The translations under genes and the position numbers were made by a program. The notes under the pieces are model-generated. The model was not told the origin of the DNA, searched no databases, and saw only the letters and a list, made by a program, of their open reading frames with translations. Of a DNA stretch of 64,000 nt, positions 10,007 through 21,096 are shown piece by piece. Source of the stretch: Periconia sp. R9002. Lineage: Eukaryota > Ascomycota > Dothideomycetes > Pleosporales > Periconiaceae. Positions within the stretch are counted from its first letter, which is position 1. Every line of letters begins with the position of its first letter. Where the stretch lies: the NCBI GenBank assembly GCA_023627715.1, contig JAMAHW010000075.1:1-64000 (forward strand), written 5' to 3'.

Positions 10007-12043
10007 ATGTCTTTCTATCAGCGACTTGACAGCGAAAGGTCCCAGATTCGTCTCCTAACTTTACACCCAGGGGAATGCGATACAGAGATCAAATGCTCCC
10101 TCCAAATCGTCTCCATGGATCTACCGTGTGATTTTGAGGCCCTTTCATATGTCTGGGGTGAAACGTCTGATCTCCAATCCATCATCGTCGACGGCGCGAA
10201 CTTCGGGGTAACGGTTAACCTCGCGGCAGCTCTTCGTCGGCTCCGTTACCATCAACAACCACGTGTGCTGTGGGTCGACGCCATTTGTATAAATCAGGCA
10301 GACCTAGAAGAGAAGAGTACACAAATCCCTCTCATGTGCCGAATATACAGTGTGGCGAGCAAGGTTCTTGTTTGGTTGGGTGAAGACGATGCGAAATCAA
10401 TGGAGCTGGCCGTTTCCTGGGTCCAGACATATTTCACCAAGGAAATCACCTCGCCATCTTCGTACTGGCTTGCACTGGACACCAAGGCGCGAGTCTCAGC
10501 CGAAGCCATGCGCGAGAAATACCTTGCTACGAAAAGAGCATACCTGGGTTATCTCAATTTTGAAGCCAACCCGTATTGGAAGCGGATGTGGACATTCCAG
10601 GAATTCAGACTGCCACCAGATGAACCTCTTTGTATTCATGGACTAATCTCATTCCCTGCCTCACTTTTGATTGAGGCCAAGTCGGCGCTCTATAATGCCG
10701 AACGCAAGAAACTTCCACGTAGAGCGGAAACATTTGCTACAGAGAGCCCCGATTGCGTCCACAATGGAGCTATGCTTTTGGACAGGGATGAAAGGGGCAG
10801 GTTTCGAGATACCGGCGGTGAAGCATATCGGCGAAGAGAACACCAAGCTGCAAAAAAGGAAGTCAATCAGGCATCGAGAGCAGCAATACTCGCTTCTGCA
10901 GATTTTACCTCGGCACAAAAGGAGGAAAGGCCTGGAAAGGGAGTCAGAGAACTGGGAAAGACAGCTAAAGAACCTTCAGAAGTGGCAGTCAAAGCTTCAG
11001 ATAATCTCCTGCAGGTTGTGTCAAAACAATGCTATCATATGGAAAGAGAGCTAAAATTCACGGAAGAGACTTACCGGTTGGCCTCTTCGATACTTGATCG
11101 ACTCAATCAGGAGAATGATGTTGATATTGATTGGATTCGACAGTTCCCGAACGCTGATCCCAGCCTCTGGTGCTCGAAGGCCGGCCTGTTCAGACTCCTA
11201 TGGGATACAGTGAACCGACAATGCTTCGATCCACGAGACAGGGTGTACGCGCTGCAAGGGCTTCTATCCGACCCACGAGAAAGTTGCCTTCCAGATTACA
11301 ACAAGCCTATCCTCCAGGTAATGCAAGAGACCACTGCAACTGTCTTAAATACTTCTGCAGATGCTTGGTTTGCCTTTTCAGTATTTTCGCTTCGTAGTGA
11401 AAGATTTATTGACACAGCATATGCGTCATGGGTCCTAGACTTTTCGTCGGGGACAACAATTTATCACCCTATCCCCCGTTTGTTTTCAGATGCGGAAGGC
11501 ACGGTTAATCATGCGGATTCTGAATCGGGGAAATTGCACGTTGGCGCGCGGCATCTAGGCGACTGCGTTGTGTATGCACGGTTCAATACAGACGAAAAGG
11601 ATATCCAGAAGACATTATACGCGGTTCTGCACAATTGGGACATGACCGACAACACTGGGAGGATGACTAAAAGACAACTCCAAGTCTTCTTTCCTGACTC
11701 CCGTCCCAGTAAACTGGAGAAAGACTTCCAAGTTGGTAATACTGAGAAATACGTTAAACAAGTGACAGGGAAAGCTCTGATAAGAGCTGGTGGATGTCTC
11801 GGTATCTGCTCTAACGACGTCAAAGATGGTGATCTAGTTGTTTTACCCTCGGTCTTCAGGTGTCCAATTATACTAAGGCGAGAGCAGACATCATCAGCCT
11901 CAGAAAGGTCTTACTCACAGAGTCCATACTATCAGATGGTAGGATCAGCCTATATTGGAGGCATATGTAGTGATAAAAGCCAGGATGATAATATCATTGC
12001 TCGGCTTAAACAGAACCCACCAACACAGTATGTAATTGTTTAG
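10007..12043 (+). CDS. HET-domain (heterokaryon incompatibility) protein
   Basis: Single exon, 678 residues. The HET domain spans about residues 40-200. It shows its three usual blocks: FEALSYVWGE near 43-52, RVLWVDAICINQADLEEKSTQI about 45 residues later, and MWTFQEF near residue 195. A charged helical insertion (about residues 250-370, rich in Glu/Lys/Arg) separates it from a C-terminal region containing FDPRDRVYALQGL, which is also conserved in this family. HET proteins trigger cell death in response to non-self partners, acting through their TIR-related HET domain. No NACHT or repeat domain follows here. The protein ends in PTQYVIV, and an alternative last exon beyond 12043 cannot be excluded. 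Confidence 0.88.
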   Translation: MSFYQRLDSERSQIRLLTLHPGECDTEIKCSLQIVSMDLPCDFEALSYVWGETSDLQSIIVDGANFGVTVNLAAALRRLRYHQQPRVLWVDAICINQADLEEKSTQIPLMCRIYSVASKVLVWLGEDDAKSMELAVSWVQTYFTKEITSPSSYWLALDTKARVSAEAMREKYLATKRAYLGYLNFEANPYWKRMWTFQEFRLPPDEPLCIHGLISFPASLLIEAKSALYNAERKKLPRRAETFATESPDCVHNGAMLLDRDERGRFRDTGGEAYRRREHQAAKKEVNQASRAAILASADFTSAQKEERPGKGVRELGKTAKEPSEVAVKASDNLLQVVSKQCYHMERELKFTEETYRLASSILDRLNQENDVDIDWIRQFPNADPSLWCSKAGLFRLLWDTVNRQCFDPRDRVYALQGLLSDPRESCLPDYNKPILQVMQETTATVLNTSADAWFAFSVFSLRSERFIDTAYASWVLDFSSGTTIYHPIPRLFSDAEGTVNHADSESGKLHVGARHLGDCVVYARFNTDEKDIQKTLYAVLHNWDMTDNTGRMTKRQLQVFFPDSRPSKLEKDFQVGNTEKYVKQVTGKALIRAGGCLGICSNDVKDGDLVVLPSVFRCPIILRREQTSSASERSYSQSPYYQMVGSAYIGGICSDKSQDDNIIARLKQNPPTQYVIV

Positions 12044-13079
12044 ACAGATTTTATAGGGAAGTATATAGTTAATACTCTCGAACATATTTAGGAAATGGCT
12101 TCACATTGATATGGAAGACTGCGATTCTAAAGAACGGGGAGTGGGTGACTCATTCGTCCCTGTCTGTGATTCGAATACATGTTACTGTCATTCTGAACTT
12201 TCGAAGAGGTATGGTTTCTTGATCCACCGCAACGTTCTCCAGCTATGTCAAGTATGTTGCTGATCTTGCGGCATGCGTCACAATCCTATCAAGGACAATA
12301 AATCAACTCTTACTCGCATCCTGAGACACTTTATGGTAAAGCACAGATAATGAACGAATATTGAAGTTCGGAGAGAATTGCTCTCTGTTCTTTCTTTGGT
12401 GTTGTCACTGACTTTGGGCTTCTCCGTCACCGTATGACTCTACATCCGCATTTTCATGAAAGTACCAATTTGGCCCAGAGTTGGAGAAGGTTGAAGGGTG
12501 TCCGCCAGGAGACGAGATGCTCGAAAATCAACGCGCATGCTTGTTCAAGTGATCATCCAAAAAACCGAGGGACATATTTTCAGCATAATATATTTCATAG
12601 CCACCCCAGTCCTCGCCAAAACCCTGCACCTCGCTCCCACAACCCATCATCCCAAACAGGCAGGTCTCTATCCCCCTCCGACTCCTTTACAAACCCCGCC
12701 CCCACGTGCTCCTTTCATCTTACTCTATGGACACTCCCCTGCACCCATGACGGCATTCCCACTCCCATCACAACCGACATGCCAATTCCGGCACCCTGGC
12801 ATGAAACCCGCCCCCAAATCAGGAGAGAGATGTGCAAACGAACAGTCGTGCAAACGAACCTTTCTATTTTTTCCTCCGTTTCTCACTGGTGGTGGCGTAA
12901 AGGCCTGCCTAATCCGTCACCCATCCGGGGCTTGTCTTAAAATAATCTCCTTGTTTGGGGATATAGAAATGTCCGAGATGGGGTGGTTTTGTATATAGCT
13001 GCGATATGCGCTGCTCCGATCTCTGGGGGTGTTCGCGTTTTGACTTTTGTTTGCTGTCGCCGATTAAAAAACGTTTAGC
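12044..13079. other. intergenic, proline-rich spurious frames only
   Basis: Contains the 3' region of the HET gene and the promoter of the phosphodiesterase gene. Two long overlapping frames (12434-12940, 12498-12998) are low-complexity proline/serine-rich translations of C-rich promoter DNA and do not look like proteins. Confidence 0.6.
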
Positions 13080-14797
13080 ATGAAATCGGTGCTCGTGGTT
13101 GTGGCCCTGAGCACTGCTCCTCTCACGGTAATTATGCGCCCTTACACCACACTCAATTCCCCGCGGCAGTGCGACTGGAATTCAATGTATACCTCTAACT
13201 AAGTGTTGAACGAATACACAGGTAGCGAAACCCGTCGCCTCAAGCGACGCCGGCTCTGCAACCCTCGCACCGCGAACAACCGATGGCATCTCTTCCTGCG
13301 GAGACCAATGGATGGCCATCGACAACATAAAAACAAACAACAACGCCGTCGAGCGCCAGGGCTACAACGCTGCCGTCGATCAATTCTGCGCCAAAGCCGC
13401 TGGTCAAAACGTCGGGAAAGACAAGTTTCTTTCTCAGGCGATTCGTGTCTGGCTTGATTATGGGGGTACGTGTTCTTACGGCTTGTTCGTCTGCTTTCTT
13501 GTAAAAGGGTGGAAAGTCGAATATCGAGGTAGCTATGTATCTGAAGAGCTGCTCTGGTGTTTACTTAACGCCATTATTCCAAAAACGTAACTGACGCTGT
13601 GTTGGGTAGGTAACCCATCAACGACCGGTATCAACGGCTACGTTTATTTCGAAATCCACAACAAGAAGCAAAGCAATGGACACGTCGTAGACGGTACGCA
13701 TACTCCCAATCACCTCCCTCCCTCCCTCGATCCCAAACAAGCCCAACCCAACCCAACCTAACCATACCTCTTCCCCCTAAATAGAAACCACCTGCAAAAC
13801 CAACCTCAAAACCCTTTCAGCCACCTCCTCCAAATGCTACGGCAAAGACAACCACGACACAAAGGGCGGAACCTACCAAGTCGGCAACGAAGAAGTATCC
13901 TACCACGCGCTCCCCAAAAAGTTCCCACCCACCGCTTCCTCCGCCGTCAACGCACCCGTACTCCAAGACTCCGAAATCACACCCCTCACCAACGGTGGAA
14001 AAGGCAACACGCTCTCCCCCTTCCCAACGTACGCGTTTAGTGATGTGACGCCGTTCCCCTGCCACTCGCACAACGACTACGAGCGCGACGCCGCCCTCTA
14101 CACCGCTCTCTCCACAGGCTGCATCAGCGTCGAGGCGGACGTGTGGGTCCAACCCTCTTCAAAACTCACAATCGCACATACCAGCGACCCCGGCGCGAAC
14201 GGACAAACCCTCCCAGACCTATACCTCAACCCTTTAAAATCCCTCCTCGACACCAACAACGGCGCCATCTTCCCAAAGAAACCAGACCAGGGGATTTATC
14301 TCCTCGTGGACTTTAAATCCAAAGGGCCGGAGACGTGGACCGCGCTCGTGGAGAATTTGAAGCCGTTGCGGGACGCGGGGTACTTGTCGCACTACTCGCC
14401 GTCGTCGCAGCAGTTCATCCAGCGCCAAATCACCGTCATCGCGTCGGGAAACGCGCGGGTTGATATTTCGGGCGCGACGCCGTCGCCACTCCCTGCGTCG
14501 CTCGACGCAAGCACGAATCCCGATTTCGCGATTTTCGTGGACGCGGTGCTGGATAGGGATTTGCGCAATTTCAACAAGAGTAATAGTTTTTATGCGAGTG
14601 CCAAGTTTTCGGGGGGTGTGGAGTTGGGGGCGGATATGGTGGCCAAGGTGAAGGAGGCGAAGGGGAAGGGGTTGGTGGTGCGGTATTGGGATGTTCCGGA
14701 TGGGAGGGAGAAGTGGCAGAGGTTGGTGGATCAGGGGATTGATCGGTTGGATGTTGCCAAGTTGGAGGAGATTGCTGGGGTGGATTTTAAGGTGTAA
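13080..14797 (+). CDS. secreted AIM6-like PLC-type phosphodiesterase with an extra N-terminal domain
   Basis: Predicted exons 13080-13127, 13222-13465, 13610-13693 and 13785-14797 encode 462 residues. Exon 1 is a signal peptide. Exons 2-4 then encode a cysteine-containing domain of about 140 residues: SSCGDQWMAID, DQFCAKAAGQNV, GINGYVYFEIHNKK, ETTCKTNLKTL and SKCYGK. I recall its pattern from small secreted fungal proteins but cannot name it. Without a stop the frame continues into an AIM6-like PLC/GDPD domain starting at TPFPCHSHNDYERDAAL, with SVEADVW, LVDFKSKG and a C-terminal RYWDVPDGREKWQRLV. The HSHNDY and EADVW blocks carry the family's likely active-site residues. AIM6-like proteins usually begin just before HSHND, so this is a domain fusion or a rare architecture. 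It is convergent with VPS8, with 109 bp between the stop codons. Confidence 0.78.
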
Positions 14798-14906
14798 AGG
14801 TGGTGGGATGGTATATGATGGGGTTGTGTGAGAAAGGATGAGGATGAAGAAGAGTATATATAAGATATGGAAGAAAAAAATTGTAGAAAGAGATAACAAA
14901 AGAATT

Positions 14907-17900
14907 CTATGCACAGATAGGGCACTTGAGTCTTCCACCAGCACCGCCAGTACCACCACTTTCCTCGTCCCTTCTCTCCCCTCCATTTCCCTGCTCCTCC
15001 TTCACCCCAGCAGCTTTCTCCAGACAGCCGCGATGCCAAAGATGCCGACAAGCAAAAACAACTAAAGACGCATCCTTCTTCGCCCCCTCACCCTCTTCCC
15101 CTCCAACGTCACTTTCGTCATCCAGCTCAACCCTGGCACTCTTGCCCTTACCCTTCCCTCCATTGCCCGCGTCCCGTATTTCCGCACGTCTCACAACCTC
15201 CTCGCCCTCCCGCCGTCTCCACGCATCCCAAACCCCACCTCCAGTGCCAGGGCCCCAGCAGCGTTTCTTGCAGCCCTCGCAGACCTGGCCACGTGGGCGC
15301 CACCCGCGCTGACGGAGGTCGTGGATCTCGGCAACATTAGCGAAACCTTCTTTATCGAGGAAGCGGTTCGCGAGGCTGAGAATGGTTTCTTCAAAGGTGT
15401 AAGCGGCGAAGATTTCGGCGAGGACGCTGCGGAGGTGAGCGAGTGTGGGAGAGGTGTGTGCAGCGCGGGTGAGGAAAGTGCGGAGAATGCGGAGGAAGGA
15501 GGGGTTGGTTTGGGGTTGTTGTGTGTGCCGTGTGCGCAAGGGCGGTCTTTGAGGGTGGTGGTCGTGTGTCGCATTGGAAGAAGGGATGAGGTGTTTTTGT
15601 TTCGGGGGGATGGTGGTGGAGGCAAGGAGTGCAGAGAAGGTTTGCTGAACGGCGGAGCGGAGAGTCGTTGTAATTTTCGTAGTGTCAATAGGTGGTTGGG
15701 CGGAAGTGAGTGTCTTATCCGGCAGGGAAGCCGTGGCGGTGGATACGTTTTTGATGAGTTTCACGACAGTGTCGACAAGGTCGAGCCAGAGGTATTCGTC
15801 GAGAGCGAGGTCTTCTTCACGCACTTCGCCGTATGCGGATTTGCGGCGATCCATGAAAGATTCGACAGGCCGTTCCATGGACCGAGTCTGCCCCTGACAT
15901 AGCCAGATGCCGACTTTGACGTATTTTTGTATGTCCTCAAGCAGATCGTGCGCAGCCTCCTCTGTGTTGCTCACATCGGGCGTCTCTTCGGCAGCACTCA
16001 CAAGACCTGCCAATGCGGTTTCTAGTGTGCCCAAGTGCTTCACAAGTCTATCCATGGCTTCCTTTACAAGCCCATCGCGAGCCATGAGAACCACAGCAGC
16101 ATCAATTACACCGCTCTGCTCAAGCGCAGGTAAAACCGGGTCTAGCTTCAAATCGCCGGATTCAAGAAGACTGACAAAATCCGCAACATGGGTGCTATTA
16201 TACCTACACATGAGTTGTACGTATCGCTCGACGAATCCCGCGGGCAAGCCTTCACTGGCAGTACGAGGGATGCTCGCGGCGCCCGCATCAGGCTCAACAA
16301 GGGCTTCTAGGTACTTGAACTGGCTATCTGGTTCATCTTCAAGAACCTCCAGCACCGGTTGCAGAACATCTGGGGCGTATTGTTTTAAAGTGGTAGCCGT
16401 GCGCGTGGCATCAACCCGAACCAGCTCTTTCGCACGATCAACAATGACGGCTTTCACCTCGGCAATCTGCTTCTTCGTAAGACCTTTACTCGGCCTCAGG
16501 CAATCACTGATACATCCGAAGACTTCTGCACGATCTTCATCGTCGTCAAGATAAGTTTCTACCAGCTTTGCCCACTGCTGCGCTCCACGGTATACTGACT
16601 TGAGGACCCTGTGAAATTCTGCTTGTTCGAACAGCGGAACGAGGCTCTGAAGGTTGGGAGGGTGATATATTGAGAGAAGGTATTCTGCAGATAACTGACA
16701 GTCTTCCTTGATCATGTCAGGTGGATGGTTACACAACCCAACCAAGATTTGATGTAGGGATGTGCCTGGTAGCATAATATGCTGCGGATACTTGGGTAAA
16801 TTGCGTGCGATGAACATATAAAAATATACGACATCTTCAACATCGAATCGCTCCGGAGTGATGATCCCAAGAAGTATGTTGATGATATATTGCCGTGTTG
16901 GTGTTAATGCCGAGCCACGTTGTGCACCATTCAGCTGGCTACCATTTGCGGCTTCTTGGTCTCCGTTAAGAAAGCTGTCCTCGAAAGCCTCATTGAGTAC
17001 GCTCATGAAACTTGAAGCATCGAAATCAAGAATCAGGCATAGGTACGGGAACGCAGGTTCTGGTCCTTTATCCGTACGTGTAGTTATGATTTTGCCGGAG
17101 CCGGGAGGCCATGCCAGGTTCTTTCCGGAAAACAAAAACCGGTACAGGTCCTTTTTCGCGCTATAGGCTTGATCGTCATCGAGCATTGCTCCACTAGGGT
17201 AAACCTTTCCTGTGAAAGTGTATGCTAGGTAGGGGAAGATCTTCATGGCAGATGCCATGTATACGTTTTCAGTTTCATCTGCGTCAAAATCCACCACGCT
17301 CATGAGTCCCAGGATGTTGACTAATGGGGTAATGAAGTCACCAATCGCCCGGGTCCAAACATAGATGAGCGCGTCGTAGAGGTTGTACTGCTGGCAGAGA
17401 GTCGTCACCTGATTGATATCTAATGTATCAGTGCTCAGTCGACATATCATTTCCTCTAAACGTGATGCGCGACCGGAAGAGACATAAAATGTGATGAGAT
17501 CTTTGAGCACATTCGGTGGTACAGCTGTAATCTCTTCGTCGAGGATATAAGGCTCAAGGGTCTCGAAAAAAACCTTTTCTGAGGATGCCTCTTCGAAAGC
17601 ATCGTAGACGTCTTCGAACAGAAAGTCCAGCTCACGCATATTGAGTAAGCCAGTGAAACATGCAGAAGCAAGATCTCTCAACTGCTTTTCGCGGGAATCA
17701 TCCTCATCATTCTCGTGGGAAAATGTGTATTTTAGAGATGCAGAGATCATCTCCAAGAGCTTCTCTTGCACCAAAGCATGTCGCGCATTGTTATCATCAG
17801 GCAGTCCAACAGTAAGTTTATCGGCATCGCCCACATAATACGAGGTAGCGAGCGTAATGGCAGAAATGAAGTCTCCGTCCTCCATGAGCGCCATCAGCCG

Positions 17901-19607
17901 ATCGGCCCAGTTGGAAAGGGTACCGATAGAAATATCGTTGACGCCCAACAGAAACAACCGCCCTTTGTAAGCCCGAAAGCTCATGTAAAAAGCATCGGCA
18001 ATAACGCCATGCAATGACGTATCCGCTTCATTGAATTGTTCGATGACCGGGGTAAGCTGGTTCGAGAACAGGTCGGAATGATAGATTTGCTTGTGCAGCA
18101 GATCGAAAACATCCGTCATGCGAAGGGTATTGTCTTCAAGAATCAAAAGCCGTTGACTGATCGTAAGAACGCCAAGTACAGATCGGCTGAGCCATTGGAC
18201 GCCAACAATAGCCTCTTCACAGGTCCACCGACTGCGCGGCTTGAATTTCAGTTCGGTGGGTTTTTCGCGTTCAGTCGGAGCAGCTTCAATCGCCTCAACA
18301 TCGAGTATGGTGAGGATGTTTGACCAACAATACACGAGTTTCGTTTTTGAAACGGCTTGTTTGGAATCCCCAGAGACATTCTTCAGTTTGACAGCAGGAA
18401 ACCAAGCTAAGCAGCCGCTCAGCGTACTATGGGGTGCGATGTCTTTAGGTCGCGAAGCTTTGTGTTGGGTTTGTGCAATAGGGGTTGTAGAAACAATGAC
18501 AAGCAGGTAAGGAGTCAGTAAGGCAGTAAGCCCCATGGAATCTGTCGGCTGTTCGACGTTACCGAGCGGTAAAGGAGAAAAGGCAAGGACAGAACTCGGT
18601 TTTCGTGGCCGTTCCATCGATTTGTCAGACAAGGGATACCGTCCCAAGATGCGAGTGATTTTGACAGTTCTTGCAATAGCCCCCAGGCCACGGGTAGCGA
18701 GGTGAGAGAAAGCCATTCCTCCATCGTCGGCTGAAACAAGGGCAGTATGGCGGGTCCCTAGGAAGCCCAAGTGCAGGATGGCCACGCCTGATATATGGCC
18801 ATCGGATTTCCTCTCGTCCAGAGCATTGCGATCGAGGGGAGGGATGTGTAAGAAGGGTTTCGCTGGCCTCGCCAGCTCCCAGGTGAATATGTGGCCTGTC
18901 GCATGGCCCCCAGCGACGGTAGAATGATCTGCAGAAATAGCCAGGGCCGTAACAGGCCCGCATTCAATAGCCTTGGTCCCAGGGCCTATGATGGATTTCA
19001 AAACCTGCTGGTAATCAAAAACCAGAATAAAGCCTTTGGAAGTGCCGACCACTAGGGAGGCCGTGACCGCCAGACATGTGGGACGTCCAAAATTTCGCTT
19101 CCCCACCTCAGAAAAGACCTGGCCGGTGATTTTCTTGAGCTTGGTCCATCGTACCACTTCCCAGGGCGCTTGTGGGGTATCTGTATCATCGGGCTGCTGT
19201 TGGAAGAGCAAATTACTGGATATTGATGATTGTCGAGAATGCGGGGAAAGGAACGCGGGGCTCGCTATGCCGCGTGGAGAGGCAGAGGGTGAGGGTGAGA
19301 GGCGGGCGGAGAAGCGACGCTCGAAAGGCTGAAGGGAGGTGGGGCGATGCGGTCGCGAGGAGGCGTACGAGAGAGGTAGGCTGCTACCTGGAGAAGAAAG
19401 GCCGGATTCTTGGATGGAGGGGGTATCATCGGGGGTGGAGATGGACCCGGGTTTCTCTTCGTCTACATAGCCATGGTGCCCGCCGTCCTTCAGGGAGGTG
19501 ACCGTGTCACTGTCGCCTATCTCCACACTTGGAGATGCAACGTCGGCACCATCATCCGGGTTGTCCTGTTGAGCGCTCGGTTGGCTCTCTTCTGAATCTG
19601 AGCTCAT
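14907..19607 (-). CDS. VPS8: CORVET complex subunit Vps8
   Basis: Single exon, 1566 residues. A disordered Ser-rich N-terminus (about 1-150) leads into a WD40-like propeller (VVGTSKGFILVFDYQQVL, VTALAISADHSTVAGGHATGHIFTWEL), then a long alpha-solenoid with the Vps8 core (YHSDLFSNQLTPVIEQ, FMSFRAYKGRLFLLGV). The C-terminus carries a RING-type zinc motif, from CEGCKKRC through CRHLWHRGCLEK to CPICA at the very end. Vps8 is the Rab5-binding subunit of the CORVET tether on early endosomes. A low-complexity stretch near residues 1280-1320 (ATHDHHPQRPPLRTRHT) may be a small lineage-specific insertion. The gene runs head-to-head with the GPALPP gene over a 538-bp promoter. Confidence 0.95.
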   Translation of the reverse strand: MSSDSEESQPSAQQDNPDDGADVASPSVEIGDSDTVTSLKDGGHHGYVDEEKPGSISTPDDTPSIQESGLSSPGSSLPLSYASSRPHRPTSLQPFERRFSARLSPSPSASPRGIASPAFLSPHSRQSSISSNLLFQQQPDDTDTPQAPWEVVRWTKLKKITGQVFSEVGKRNFGRPTCLAVTASLVVGTSKGFILVFDYQQVLKSIIGPGTKAIECGPVTALAISADHSTVAGGHATGHIFTWELARPAKPFLHIPPLDRNALDERKSDGHISGVAILHLGFLGTRHTALVSADDGGMAFSHLATRGLGAIARTVKITRILGRYPLSDKSMERPRKPSSVLAFSPLPLGNVEQPTDSMGLTALLTPYLLVIVSTTPIAQTQHKASRPKDIAPHSTLSGCLAWFPAVKLKNVSGDSKQAVSKTKLVYCWSNILTILDVEAIEAAPTEREKPTELKFKPRSRWTCEEAIVGVQWLSRSVLGVLTISQRLLILEDNTLRMTDVFDLLHKQIYHSDLFSNQLTPVIEQFNEADTSLHGVIADAFYMSFRAYKGRLFLLGVNDISIGTLSNWADRLMALMEDGDFISAITLATSYYVGDADKLTVGLPDDNNARHALVQEKLLEMISASLKYTFSHENDEDDSREKQLRDLASACFTGLLNMRELDFLFEDVYDAFEEASSEKVFFETLEPYILDEEITAVPPNVLKDLITFYVSSGRASRLEEMICRLSTDTLDINQVTTLCQQYNLYDALIYVWTRAIGDFITPLVNILGLMSVVDFDADETENVYMASAMKIFPYLAYTFTGKVYPSGAMLDDDQAYSAKKDLYRFLFSGKNLAWPPGSGKIITTRTDKGPEPAFPYLCLILDFDASSFMSVLNEAFEDSFLNGDQEAANGSQLNGAQRGSALTPTRQYIINILLGIITPERFDVEDVVYFYMFIARNLPKYPQHIMLPGTSLHQILVGLCNHPPDMIKEDCQLSAEYLLSIYHPPNLQSLVPLFEQAEFHRVLKSVYRGAQQWAKLVETYLDDDEDRAEVFGCISDCLRPSKGLTKKQIAEVKAVIVDRAKELVRVDATRTATTLKQYAPDVLQPVLEVLEDEPDSQFKYLEALVEPDAGAASIPRTASEGLPAGFVERYVQLMCRYNSTHVADFVSLLESGDLKLDPVLPALEQSGVIDAAVVLMARDGLVKEAMDRLVKHLGTLETALAGLVSAAEETPDVSNTEEAAHDLLEDIQKYVKVGIWLCQGQTRSMERPVESFMDRRKSAYGEVREEDLALDEYLWLDLVDTVVKLIKNVSTATASLPDKTLTSAQPPIDTTKITTTLRSAVQQTFSALLASTTIPPKQKHLIPSSNATHDHHPQRPPLRTRHTQQPQTNPSFLRILRTFLTRAAHTSPTLAHLRSVLAEIFAAYTFEETILSLANRFLDKEGFANVAEIHDLRQRGWRPRGQVCEGCKKRCWGPGTGGGVWDAWRRREGEEVVRRAEIRDAGNGGKGKGKSARVELDDESDVGGEEGEGAKKDASLVVFACRHLWHRGCLEKAAGVKEEQGNGGERRDEESGGTGGAGGRLKCPICA

Positions 19608-20145
19608 GAGGCTCGTTCACTGCAAAGCATCGCTCCACGCGCGCGCTTGACTCGAGTCTCGGTGCTCCCGTGAGGCTTTTGGTAGTCAATGCCTTGAGAC
19701 ACTATATCATATCCTTCTCTTCCCTTCTTTGCGATCAATTGGCTCGGGATTGGAGTAGTAGCGGGGGTGGATTTGGGGTCGCGACGTGAGAAATGGAAGC
19801 CTGACGGGGCTCAGACCATAGATCGGGGATGGCGGAGGTGTGGAGACTCGGGGAGGCTTGGCGGATTACCTCGTAAGAGACGGTTGGCAACCTTATACAG
19901 GCTGATGCCTCGAAGATAGCGACGGCAACGAGCGATGGCTATTGGGGAAGGAGAAAGGTGGGATGCGCTTATTTACAAGCTTGAGGCAAGCCATCACCCA
20001 TCTCCATGGCGGTTGGCGGCATTTGCCGCGTGAGGTGCAGCTAAGGTGTGGTCCAAGCTCCCAGCTCCTACCTCATTAGTAACTACTTACCTACCTACGT
20101 ACTACCAACCTCACCCTTCTACATCCACCCACACCCTACATCACC
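19608..20145. promoter_or_regulatory. shared divergent promoter, VPS8 / GPALPP gene
   Basis: Intergenic space of 538 bp between divergent start codons with no reading frame of its own. GC-rich next to VPS8, pyrimidine-rich next to the GPALPP start. No defined operator was recognised. Confidence 0.6.
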
Positions 20146-21096
20146 ATGCCAATTGGACCCTCTCTTCCGCCTCACCTTGCAAAGCGCAGCCGCGAAGACG
20201 ATGACGATGGCGGCCGGTCCCCCAGCCCCGACAACAGCGACAAACGCCGCAGAGTGGTAGGCCCTGCTCCTCCTCCGCCCTCCAAACCCTCACCTCCGCG
20301 CCTTGTTGGACCCTCACTCCCGCCTCAATCTGCCTCGCGATCAAGCAGTCCCGACAGTGATGTAGGCCCGGCGCCGCCCTCGCCGCCCACAAAATCTACC
20401 CGGGTCTTGGGTCCAGCACCCCCTCCCGCTCCGCTGGAGCAACGACCACCTAACCCACCCTCAGACGACGACTCCGATAGCAGCAGTGATGACGACTTTG
20501 GGCCTGCTCCTCCGCCAGCTGGCGCGTCTTATGATGCCTTTGGAAATACCACATCGGCCACCAAATCAGCCTTTGATACCGAACCCCAATACGCTGAGGA
20601 GTCCAAAAAGGTGCAGCGCGATGACTGGATGACCCTGCCGCCAACCCAGGACGGCCTGTCGCGCATAGACCCCACCAAAATGCGTGCGCGCAAATTTAAC
20701 ACGGGCAAGAACGCCGGCGCAGGGGGCGGCGGTGATGGGATGGGCATCTGGACAGAAACGCCGGAGCAGAAATTGAAGAGATTACAGGATGAAGCTATGG
20801 GAATCGTTGCGCCTGCGAACACTTCTTCCTCCAAGAAGGAGTCGCGGCGCGTTAAAGAAGACCACGAGCGGAGGAAACGGGACCAGCTAGAAGCAATGCG
20901 GGGTCCGAGTTTGGTAGACCAACACAAGGACAAGTCGAAAAAGGCGAAAGAAGAGGAGGATGATCCCAGTAAACGAGGTTTCGATTACGAGAAGGACATG
21001 GCTGTTTCTGGAAAACTTTCACACAAGCAAAAACGTGAGATGATTAACAAAGCAAAAGGATTCGGAGACCGATTCTCCGGCGGTAGCTTTCTGTAA
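20146..21096 (+). CDS. GPALPP-motif / DUF3752 nuclear protein
   Basis: Single exon, 316 residues. The N-terminal half repeats G-P-(A/S)-(L/P)-P-P blocks (IGPSLPP, VGPAPPPP, VGPSLPP, VGPAPPSPP, LGPAPPPA, FGPAPPPAG), separated by acidic/serine stretches and an early nuclear-localisation-like cluster (DKRRR). The C-terminal half has the DUF3752 features: DDWMTLPPTQDGLSRIDPT, KFNTGK, WTETPEQKLKR and the closing FDYEKDMAVSGKLSHKQKRE. GPALPP1 homologues are found throughout eukaryotes and are poorly characterised. A role in RNA metabolism is commonly assumed. The ATG at 20146 gives the canonical start with the first GPSLPP motif. Confidence 0.88.
   Translation: MPIGPSLPPHLAKRSREDDDDGGRSPSPDNSDKRRRVVGPAPPPPSKPSPPRLVGPSLPPQSASRSSSPDSDVGPAPPSPPTKSTRVLGPAPPPAPLEQRPPNPPSDDDSDSSSDDDFGPAPPPAGASYDAFGNTTSATKSAFDTEPQYAEESKKVQRDDWMTLPPTQDGLSRIDPTKMRARKFNTGKNAGAGGGGDGMGIWTETPEQKLKRLQDEAMGIVAPANTSSSKKESRRVKEDHERRKRDQLEAMRGPSLVDQHKDKSKKAKEEEDDPSKRGFDYEKDMAVSGKLSHKQKREMINKAKGFGDRFSGGSFL

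Noticed and set aside
12434..12998. Two overlapping frames of about 167 codons
   Set aside because: Proline/serine-rich low-complexity translations of C-rich promoter DNA in two frames at once, with no motifs or start context.
15321..16554. Long plus-strand frames opposite VPS8
   Set aside because: They are antisense shadows of a GC-rich, well-conserved gene on the minus strand.
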